Shown here: positions 53,401-64,000 of the stretch, one piece after another
Position numbering within the stretch: the first letter of the stretch is position 1
Layout: each line of letters starts with the position of its first letter
NCBI GenBank assembly: GCA_930367205.1
Contig: OV884014.1
Location: 119,233,768-119,297,767, forward strand
DNA: 64,000 nt
Direction: 5' to 3'
Source of the DNA: Acanthosoma haemorrhoidale
Taxonomy: Eukaryota; Arthropoda; Insecta; Hemiptera; Acanthosomatidae
Position numbers and translations under genes: made by a program
Notes under the pieces: model-generated
Databases searched by the model: none
What the model saw: only the letters and a program-made list of their open reading frames with translations
Told to the model about the DNA's origin: nothing

Positions 53401-55100
53401 ATACGATCGTATGATGAAAGTTACGAGTGAATATAACATCAAATGATGTCTAATAGGATTGTATAATGTATCATTAGCACTCATTGTTTCACGAGATACG
53501 ATCGTATGATTAAAGTTACGATTGGAGATACTAATAAATGATGTTGAATATAATAGTGCACCATATCATTAGCACTTATTGTATCATGTGATGCGATCGT
53601 ATGATTGAAGTCACGAGTGAATATAATATCAAATGATGTCAATTATGATAGTGTTGCGTATCATAAGCACTCATTGTATCACGTGATACGATCGTATAAT
53701 TAAAGTTACGATTGGAGATACTAATAAATGATGTTGAATATAATAGTGCACCATATCATTAGCACTTATTGTATTATGTGATGCGATCGTATGATTAAAG
53801 TTACAAGTGAATATAACATCAAATGATGTCGATTATAATAGTGTACCGCATCATGTGCACTCATTATATCACGTGATACTATCGTATGATTGAAGTCACG
53901 AGTGAATATAACATCAAATAATGCTAAATATGATTGTATAGTGTAGCATTGACACTCATTGTATCACGAGATACGATCGTATGATTGAAGTCACGAGTGA
54001 ATATAACATCAAATGATGTTGAATATGATTGTATAATGTATCATTAGCACTCATTGTTTCACGTGATACGATCGTATGATTAAAGTTACAGGTGAATATA
54101 ACATAAAATCATGTCGATTATGATAGTGTACCGCATCATTGGCACTCATTATATCACGTGATACTATCGTATGATTGAAGTCACGAGTGAATATAACATC
54201 AAATGATGCTACATATGATTGTATAGTGTATCATTAGCACTCATTATATCACGTGATACGATCGTATGATTAAGGTTACGAGTGAATAAACTATTAAATG
54301 ATGTCGAATATGATAGTGTACCGCATCATTGGCACTCATTGTTTCACGTGATACGATCGTATGATTAAAGTTACAGGTGAATATAACTTCAAATGATGTC
54401 GATTAATAGTGTACCGCATCATTGGCACTCATTATATCACTTGATACGATCGTATGATTGAAGTCACGAGTGAATATATCATCAAATGATGTTGAATATG
54501 ATTGTATAATGTGTCATTGGCAAACATTGTATCACGTGATACGATCGTATGATTAAAGTTACGAGTGAATACAACATCAAATGATGTCGATTATGATAGT
54601 GTACCGCATCATTGGCACTCATTATATCACGTGATACGATCGTTTGATGAAAGTTACGAGTGAATATAACATCAAATGATGTCGAATAGGATTGTATAAT
54701 GTATCATTAGCACTCATTGTTTCACGTGATACGATCGTATGATTAAAGTTACGATTGGAGATACTAATAAATGATGTTGAATATAATAGTGCACCATATC
54801 ATTAGCACTTATTGTATCATGTGATGCGATCGTATGATTAAAGTTACAAGTGAATATAACATCAAATGATGTCGATTATAATAGTGTACCGCATCATTGG
54901 CACTCATTATATCACGTGTTACTATCGTATGATTGAAGTCACGAGTGAATATTACATCAAATAATGCTAAATATGATTGTATAGTGTAGCATTGACACTC
55001 ATTGTATCACGAGATACGATCGTATGATTAAAGTCACGAGTGAATATAACATCAAATGATGTCGAATATGATAATGTACCGTATCGTTAGCACTCATTGT
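50475..55100 (+). repeat. Large segmental duplication, left part (copy of about 21.4-26.0 kb)
   Basis: It starts abruptly inside a monomer: GATTAAAGTCACGAATG is a hybrid of two subtypes. It then follows 21.4 kb at +29,057 bp and, after one monomer near 53,000-53,100, at +29,152 bp. The rare ATACAATCG at 23,774 and 52,831 and CGTATAATTAAAG at 24,541 and 53,693 confirm the match. The first 2.7 kb also matches 30,059-32,783. Private changes include GTATGACTGAAG near 51,225 and GATACGATGG near 51,690. Confidence 0.88.
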
Positions 55101-58100
55101 ATCACGTGATACGATCGTATGATGAAAGTTACGAGTGAATATAACATCAAATGATGTCGATTATGATAGTGTACCTTATCATTGGCACTCATTATATCAC
55201 GTGATACGATCGTATAATGAAAGTTACGAGTAAATATACTATTAAATAATGTCGATTATGATAGTGTACCGCATTATTGGCACTCATTATATCACGTGAT
55301 ACGATCGTATGATTGAAGTCACGAGTGAATATAACATCAAATGATGTCAATTATGATAGTGTTCCGTATCATAAGCACTCATTGTATCACGTGATACGAT
55401 CGTATGATGAAAGTTACAAGTAAATATACTATTAAATGATGTCGATTATGACAGTGTACCGTACCATTGGCACTCATAGTATCACGTGATACGATCGTAT
55501 GATTGAAGTCACGAATGAATATAACATCAAATGATGTCGATTATGATAGTGTACCGCATCATTAGCACACATTGTATCACGTGGTACGATCGTATGATTA
55601 AAGTTACGAGTGAAGATTACATCAAATGATGTCGATTATAATAGTGTACCGTACCTTTGGCACTCATAGTATCACGTGATACGATCGTATGATTGAAGTC
55701 AAGAGTGAATATAATATCAAATGATGTCAATTATGATAGTGTTCCGTATCATAAGCACTCATTGTATCACGTGATACGATCGTATGATGAAAGTTACAAG
55801 TAAATATACTATTTAATGATGTCGATTATGACAGTGTACCGTACCATTGGCACTCATAGTATCACGTGATACGATCGTATGATTGAAGTCACGAGTGAAT
55901 ATATCATCAAATGATGTTGAATATGATTGTATAATGTGTCATTGGCACACATTGTATCACGTGATACGATCGTATGATTAAAGTTACGAGTGAATGCAAC
56001 ATCAAATGATGTCGATTATGATAGTGTACCGCATCATTGGCAATCATTATATCACGTGATACGATCGTATGATGAAAGTTACGAGTGAATATAACATCAA
56101 ATGATGTCTAATAGGATTGTATAATGTATCATTAGCACTCATTGTTTCACGTGATACGATCGTATGATTAAAGTTACGATTGGAGATACTAATAAATGAT
56201 GTTGAATATATTAGTGCACCATATCATTAGCACTTATTGTATCATGTGATGCGATCGTATGATTGAAGTCACGAGTGAATATAATATCAAATGATGTCAA
56301 TTATGATAGTGTTGCGTATCATAAGCACTCATTGTATCACGTGATACGATCGTATGATTAAAGTTACGATTGGAGATACTAATAAATGATGTTGAATATA
56401 ATAGTGCACCATATCATTAGCACTTATTGTATCATGTGATGCGATCGTATGATTAAAGTTACAAGTGAATATAACATCAAATGATGTCGATTATAATAGT
56501 GTACCGCATCATTGGCACTCATTATATCACGTGATACTATCGTATGATTGAAGTCACGAGTGAATATAACATCAAATAATGCTAAATATGATTGTATAGT
56601 GTAGCATTGACACTCATTGTATCACGAGATACGATCGTATGATTGAAGTCACGAGTGAATATAACATCAAATGATGTTGAATATGATTGTATAATGTATC
56701 ATTAGCACTCATTGTTTCACGTGATACGATCGTATGATTAAAGTTACAGGTGAATGCAACATCAAATGATGTCGATTATGATAGTGTACCGCATCATTGG
56801 CAATCATTATATCACGTGATACGATCGTATGATGAAAGTTACGAGTGAATATAACATCAAATGATGCCTAATAGGATTGTATAATGTATCATTAGCACTC
56901 ATTGTTTCACGTGATACGATCGTATGATTAAAGTTACGATTGGAGATACTAATAAATGATGTTGAATATAATAGTGCACCATATCATTAGCACTTATTGT
57001 ATCATGTGATGCGATCGTATGATTGAAGTCACGAGTGAATATAATATCAAATGATGTCAATTATGATAGTGTTGCGTATCATAAGCACTCATTGTATCAC
57101 GTGATACGATCGTATGATTAAAGTTACGATTGGAGATACTAATAAATGATGTTAAATATAATAGTGCACCATATCATTAGCACTTATTGTATCATGTGAT
57201 GCGATCGTATGATTAAAGTTACAAGTGAATATAACATCAAATGATGTCGATTATAATAGTGTACCGCATCATTGGCACTCATTATATCACGTGATACTAT
57301 CGTATGATTGAAGTCACGAGTGAATATAACATCAAATAATGCTAAATATGATTGTATAGTGTAGCATTGACACTCATTGTATCACGAGATACGATCGTAT
57401 GATTGAAGTCACGAGTGAATATAACATCAAATGATGTTGAATATGATTGTATAATGTATCATTAGCACTCATTGTTTCACGTGATACGATCGTATGATTA
57501 AAGTTACAGGTGAATATAACATCAAATCATGTCGATTATGATAGTGTACCGCATCATTGGCACTCATTATATCACGTGATACGATCGTATAATGAAAGTT
57601 ACGAGTAAATATACTATTAAATAATGTCGATTATGATAGTGTACCGCATTATTGGCACTCATTATATCACGTGATACGATCGTATGATTGAAGTCACGAG
57701 TGAATATAACATCAAATGATGTCAATTATGATAGTGTTCCGTATCATAAGCACTCATTGTATCACGTGATACGATCGTATGATGAAAGTTACAAGAAAAT
57801 ATACTATTAAATGATGTCGATTATGACAGTGTACCGTACCATTGGCACTCATAGTATCACGTGATACGATCGTATGATTGAAGTCACGAATGAATATAAC
57901 ATCAAATGATGTCGATTATGATAGTGTACCGCATCATTAGCACACATTGTATCACGTGGTACGATCGTATGATTAAAGTTACGAGTGAAGATAACATCAA
58001 ATGATGTCGATTATAATAGTGTACCGTACCATTGGCACTCATAGTATCACGTGATACGATCGTATGATTGAAGTCACGAGTGAATATAACATCAAATGAT

Positions 58101-61100
58101 GTCAATTATGATAGTGTTCCGTATCATAAGCACTCATTGTATCACGTGATACGATCGTATGATGAAAGTTACAAGTAAATATACTATTAAATGATGTCGA
58201 TTATGACAGTGTACCGTACCATTGGCACTCATAGTATCACGTGATACGATCGTATGATTGAAGTCACGAGTGAATATAATATCAAATGATGTCAATTATG
58301 ATAATGTACCGCATCATTGGCACTCATTATATAAATTGATACGATCGTATGATTGAAGTCACGAGTGAATATATCATCAAATGATGTTGAATATGATTGT
58401 ATAATGTGTCATTGGCACACATTGTATCACGTGATACGATCGTATGATTAAAGTTACGAGTGAATGCAACATCAAATGATGTCGATTATGATAGTGTACC
58501 GCATCATTGGCAATCATTATATCACGTGATACGATCGTATGATGAAAGTTACGAGTGAATATAACATCAAATGATGTCTAATAGGATTGTATAATGTATC
58601 ATTAGCACTCATTGTTTCACGTGATACGATCGTATGATTAAAGTTACGATTGGAGATACTAATAAATGATGTTGAATATAATAGTGCACCATATCATTAG
58701 CACTTATTGTATCATGTGATGCGATCGTATGATTGAAGTCACGAGTGAATATAATATCAAATGATGTCAATTATGATAGTGTTGCGTATCATAAGCACTC
58801 ATTGTATCACGTGATACGATCGTATGATTAAAGTTACGATTGGAGATACTAATAAATGATGTTGAATATAATAGTGCACCATATCATTAGCACTTATTGT
58901 ATTATGTGATGCGATCGTATGATTAAAGTTACAAGTGAATATAACATCAAATGATGTCGATTATAATAGTGTACCGCATCATGTGCACTCATTATATCAC
59001 GTGATACTATCGTATGATTGAAGTCACGAGTGAATATAACATCAAATAATGCTAAATATGATTGTATAGTGTAGCATTGACACTCATTGTATCACGAGAT
59101 ACGATCGTATGATTGAAGTCACGAGTGAATATAACATCAAATGATGTTGAATATGATTGTATAATGTATCATTAGCACTCATTGTTTCACGTGATACGAT
59201 CGTATGATTAAAGTTACAGGTGAATATAACATAAAATGATGTCGATTATGATAGTGTACCGCATCATTGGCACTCATTATATCACGTGATACTATCGTAT
59301 GATTGAAGTCACGAGTGAATATAACATCAAATGATGCTACATATGATTGTATAGTGTATCATTAGCACTCATTATATCACGTGATACGATCGTATGATTA
59401 AGGTTACGAGTGAATAAACTATTAAATGATGTCGAATATGATAGTGTACCGCATCATTGGCACTCATTGTTTCACGTGATACGATCGTATGATTAAAGTT
59501 ACAGGTGAATATAACTTCAAATGATGTCGATTAATAGTGTACCGCATCATTGGCACTCATTATATCACTTGATACGATCGTATGATTAAAGTCACGAGTG
59601 AATATAACTTCAAATGATGTTGAATATGATTGTATAATGTGTCATTGGCAAACATTGTATCACGTGATACGATCGTATGATTAAAGTTACGAGTGAATAC
59701 AACATCAAATGATGTCGATTATGATAGTGTACCGCATCATTGGCACTCATTATATCACGTGATACGATCGTTTGATGAAAGTTACGAGTGAATATAACAT
59801 CAAATGATGTCGAATAGGATTGTATAATGTATCATTAGCACTCATTGTTTCACGTGATACGATCGTATGATTAAAGTTACGATTGGAGATACTAATAAAT
59901 GATGTTGAATATAATAGTGCACCATATCATTAGCACTTATTGTATCATGTGATGCGATCGTATGATTAAAGTTACAAGTGAATATAACATCAAATGATGT
60001 CGATTATAATAGTGTACCGCATCATTGGCACTCATTATATCACGTGTTACTATCGTATGATTAAAGTCACGAGTGAATATTACATCAAATGATGCTACAT
60101 ATGATTGTATAATGTATCATTAGCACGCATTGTTTCACGTGATACGATCGTATGATTAAAGTTACGAGTAAATATAACATCAAATGATGTCGAATATGAT
60201 AATGTACCGTATCGTTAGCACTCATTGTATCACGTGATACGATCGTATGATGAAAGTTACGAGTGAATATAACATCAAATGATGTCGATTATGATAGTGT
60301 ACCTTATCATTGGCACTCATTATATCACGTGATACGATCGTATAATGAAAGTTACGAGTAAATATACTATTAAATAATGTCGATTATGATAGTGTACCGC
60401 ATTATTGGCACTCATTATATCACGTGATACGATCGTATGATTGAAGTCACGAGTGAATATAACATCAAATGATGTCAATTATGATAGTGTTCCGTATCAT
60501 AAGCACTCATTGTATCACGTGATACGATCGTATGATGAAAGTTACAAGTAAATATACTATTAAATGATGTCGATTATGACAGTGTACCGTACCATTGGCA
60601 CTCATAGTATCACGTGATACGATCGTATGATTGAAGTCACGAATGAATATAACATCAAATGATGTCGATTATGATAGTGTACCGCATCATTAGCACACAT
60701 TGTATCACGTGGTACGATCGTATGATTAAAGTTACGAGTGAAGATAACATCAAATGATATCGATTATAATAGTGTACCGTACCATTGGCACTCATAGTAT
60801 CACGTGATACGATCGTATGATTGAAGTCAAGAGTGAATATAATATCAAATGATGTCAATTATGATAGTGTTCCGTATCATAAGCACTCATTGTATCACGT
60901 GATACGATCGTATGATGAAAGTTACAAGTAAATATACTATTAAATGATGTCGATTATGACAGTGTACCGTACCATTGGCACTCATAGTATCACGTGATAC
61001 GATCGTATGATTGAAGTCACGAGTGAATATAATATCAAATGATGTCAATTATGATAGTGTACCGCATCATTGGCACTCATTATATCACTTGATACGATCG

Positions 61101-62891
61101 TATGATTGAAGTCACGAGTGAATATATCATCAAATGATGTTGAATATGATTGTATAATGTGTCATTGGCACACATTGTATCACGTGATACGATCGTATGA
61201 TTAAAGTTACGAGTGAATGCAACATCAAATGATGTCGATTATGATAGTGTACCGCATCATTGGCAATCATTATATCACGTGATACGATCGTATGATGAAA
61301 GTTACGAGTGAATATAACATCAAATGATGTCTAATAGGATTGTATAATGTATCATTAGCACTCATTGTTTCACGTGATACGATCGTATGATTAAAGTTAC
61401 GATTGGAGATACTAATAAATGATGTTGAATATAATGGTGCACCATATCATTAGCACTTATTGTATCATGTGATGCGATCGTATGATTGAAGTCACGAGTG
61501 AATATAATATCAAATGATGTCAATTATGATAGTGTTGCGTATCATAAGCACTCATTGTATCACGTGATACGATCGTATGATTAAAGTTACGATTGGAGAT
61601 ACTAATAAATGATGTTGAATATAATAGTGCACCATATCATTAGCACTTATTGTATCATGTGATGCGATCGTATGATTAAAGTTACAAGTGAATATAACAT
61701 CAAATGATGTCGATTATAATAGTGTACCGCATCATTGGCACTCATTATATCACGTGATACTATCGTATGATTGAAGTCACGAGTGAATATAACATCAAAT
61801 AATGCTAAATATGATTGTATAGTGTAGCATTGGCACTCATTGTATCACGAGATACGATCGTATGATTGAAGTCACGAGTGAATATAACATCAAATGATGT
61901 TGAATATGATTGTATAATGTATCATTAGCACTCATTGTTTCACGTGATACGATCGTATGATTAAAGTTACAGGTGAATATAACATCAAATCATGTCGATT
62001 ATGATAGTGTACCGCATCATTGGCACTCATTATATCACGTGATACTATCGTATGATTGAAGTCACGAGTGAATATAACATCAAATGATGCTACATATGAT
62101 TGTATAGTGTATCATTAGCACTCATTATATCACGTGATACGATCGTATGATTAAGGTTACGAGTGAATAAACTATTAAATGATGTCGAATATGATAGTGT
62201 ACCGCATCATTGGCACTCATTGTTTCACGTGATACGATCGTATGATTAAAGTTACAGGTGAATATAACATCAAATGATGTCGATTAATAGTGTACCGCAT
62301 CATTAGCACTCATTATATCACTTGATACGATCGTATGATTGAAGTCACGAGTGAATATATCATCAAATGATGTTGAATATGATTGTATAATGTGTCATTG
62401 GCAAACATTGTATCACGTGATACGATCGTATGATTAAAGTTACGAGTGAATACAACATCAAATGATGTCGATTATGATAGTGTACCGCATCATTGGCACT
62501 CATTATATCACGTGATACGATCGTTTGATTAAAGTTACAGGTGAATATAACATCAAATGATGTCGATTAATAGTGTACCGCATCATTAGCACTCATTATA
62601 TCACGTGATACGATCGTTTGATGAAAGTTACGATTGGAGATACTAATAAATGATGTTGAATATAATAGTGCACCATATCATTAGCACTTATTGTATCATG
62701 TGATGCGATCGTATGATTAAAGTTACAAGTGAATATAACATCAAATGATGTCGATTATAATAGTGTACCGCATCATTGGCACTCATTATATCACGTGTTA
62801 CTATCGTATGATTGAAGTCACGAGTGAATATTACATCAAATAATGCTAAATATGATTGTATAGTGTTGCATTGACACTCATTGTATCACGA
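55101..62891 (+). repeat. Large segmental duplication, right part (copy of about 29.7-41.4 kb minus one 3986-bp unit)
   Basis: It follows 29.7 kb at +25,449 bp to about 36.9 kb, then continues at +21,463 bp to match 40.85-41.43 kb. The difference between the two offsets, 3986, is exactly the tandem unit described above, so this copy has one of those units where the earlier region has two. Private changes include ATATAAATTGATACG near 58,330 (CACTTGAT lost), AATGATATCG near 60,755 and ATAATGGTGCACC near 61,435. Confidence 0.88.
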
Positions 62892-62898
62892 TGTGATA
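62884..62898. other. Inversion junction with hairpin symmetry
   Basis: TATCAC (62,884-62,889), GAT, GTGATA (62,893-62,898) form a perfect 6-bp inverted repeat around three bases. To the left the monomers read forward (ATTGACACTCATTGTATCACGA). To the right they read as the reverse complement (GTGATATAATGAGTGCC). Neither side continues its normal monomer, so the core is a composite. Both sides break at or within the CAC of the E-box palindrome. Confidence 0.85.
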
Positions 62899-64000
62899 TA
62901 ATGAGTGCCAATGATGCGGTACACTATCATAATTGACATCATTTGATATTATATTCACTCGTGACTTCAATCATACGATCGTATCACGTGATACTATGAG
63001 TGCCAATGGTACGGTACACTGTCATAATAGACATCATTTAATAGTATATTTACTTGTAACTTTCATCATACGATCGTATCACGTGATACAATGAGTGCTT
63101 ATGATACGGAACACTATCATAATTGACATCATTTGATATTATATTCACTCTTGACTTCAATCATACGATCGTATCACGTGATACTATGAGTGCCAATGGT
63201 ACGGTACACTATTATAATCGACATCATTTGATGTTATCTTCACTCGTAACTTTAATCATACGATCGTACCACGTGATACAATGTGTGCTAATGATGCGGT
63301 ACACTATCATAATCGACATCATTTGATGTTATATTCATTCGTGACTTCAATCATACGATCGTATCACGTGATACTATGAGTGCCAATGGTACGGTACACT
63401 GTCATAATCGACATCATTTAATAGTATATTTACTTGTAACTTTCATCATACGATCGTACCACGTGATACAATGAGTGCTTATGATACGGAACACTATCAT
63501 AATTGACATCATTTGATGTTATATTCACTCGTGACTTCAATCATACGATCGTATCACGTGATATAATGAGTGCCAATAATGCGGTACACTATCATAATCG
63601 ACATTATTTAATAGTATATTTACTCGTAACTTTCATTATACGATCGTATCACGTGATATAATGAGTGCCAATGATAAGGTACACTATCATAATCGACATC
63701 ATTTGATGTTATATTCACTCGTAACATTCATCATACGATCGTATCACGTGATACAATGAGTGCTAACGATACGGTACATTATCATATTCGACATCATTTG
63801 ATGTTATATTTACTCGTAACTTTAATCATACGATCGTATCACGTGAAACAATGCGTGCTAATGATACATTATACAATCATATTCAACATTATTTGATGTT
63901 ATATTCACTCGTAACTTTCATCATACGATCGTATCACGTGATAATATGAGTGCTAATGATACGGTACATTATCATATTCGACATCATTTGATGTTATATT
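62893..64000 (-). repeat. Satellite A in inverted orientation (about 12 monomers, runs off right edge)
   Basis: Reverse-complement A monomers continue to the window end. Read on the minus strand, the part next to the junction aligns with the forward array ending at about 39,625 (position x pairs with 102,518 - x). The distal part matches the order at 41.46-41.8 kb and 16.0-16.3 kb (ATTAGCACTCATATTATC, then CAAATAATGTTG, then GTATCGTTAGC). The segment uses the same subtypes as the forward array, so the flip occurred within this satellite and not by joining a different one. Confidence 0.93.

Overview
The whole 64 kb window is satellite DNA. I found no protein gene, RNA gene, transposon with recognisable coding capacity, CRISPR array or unique sequence. 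Two unrelated tandem-repeat families account for it. Satellite A has a 95-bp monomer, with a 93-bp variant. Satellite B has a 97-98-bp monomer, with an 88-bp variant. Both are AT-rich: by hand count one A monomer has 35 G+C in 95 bases and one B monomer has 36 in 98. The scale and the nested higher-order repeats suggest eukaryotic heterochromatin (centromeric, pericentromeric, subtelomeric or sex-chromosome). CpG is not depleted in A, which argues mildly against a genome with heavy CpG methylation. I do not recognise either satellite and cannot name the organism.

Layout. From 1 to about 14,750, blocks of A alternate with blocks of B: A 1-3372, B 3373-4954, A 4955-7738, B 7739-9320, A 9321-12104, B 12105-14749. 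Together they form a composite A+B unit of 4366 bp (4955-9320). The next unit is expanded to 5430 bp by an 870-bp internal duplication plus two more B monomers. The unit before it runs off the left edge. From 14,751 to about 62,891 the array is A only and in one orientation. It is built of nested segmental duplications: a 2373-bp higher-order repeat (16,225-21,460), a 2278-bp tandem pair (25,051-29,560), a 3986-bp tandem pair (32,880-40,851), an irregular zone (41,428-50,474), and a large second copy (50,475-62,891) of material from 21.4-26.8 kb and 29.7-41.4 kb. At about 62,891 the array flips and runs reverse-complemented to the end of the window, through a short hairpin-like junction.

Function, as far as the sequence allows. 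Each A monomer carries two overlapping palindromes: one centred on CACGTG (an E-box, also matching the budding-yeast CDEI consensus RTCACRTG) and one centred on CGATCG. Two further inverted repeats lie in the rest of the monomer. Such dense dyad symmetry could serve as a protein-binding platform or form hairpins or cruciforms, but that is inference. What the sequence shows directly is the history of the array: unequal exchange in whole-monomer steps, segmental amplification, entry of B into A, and one inversion.
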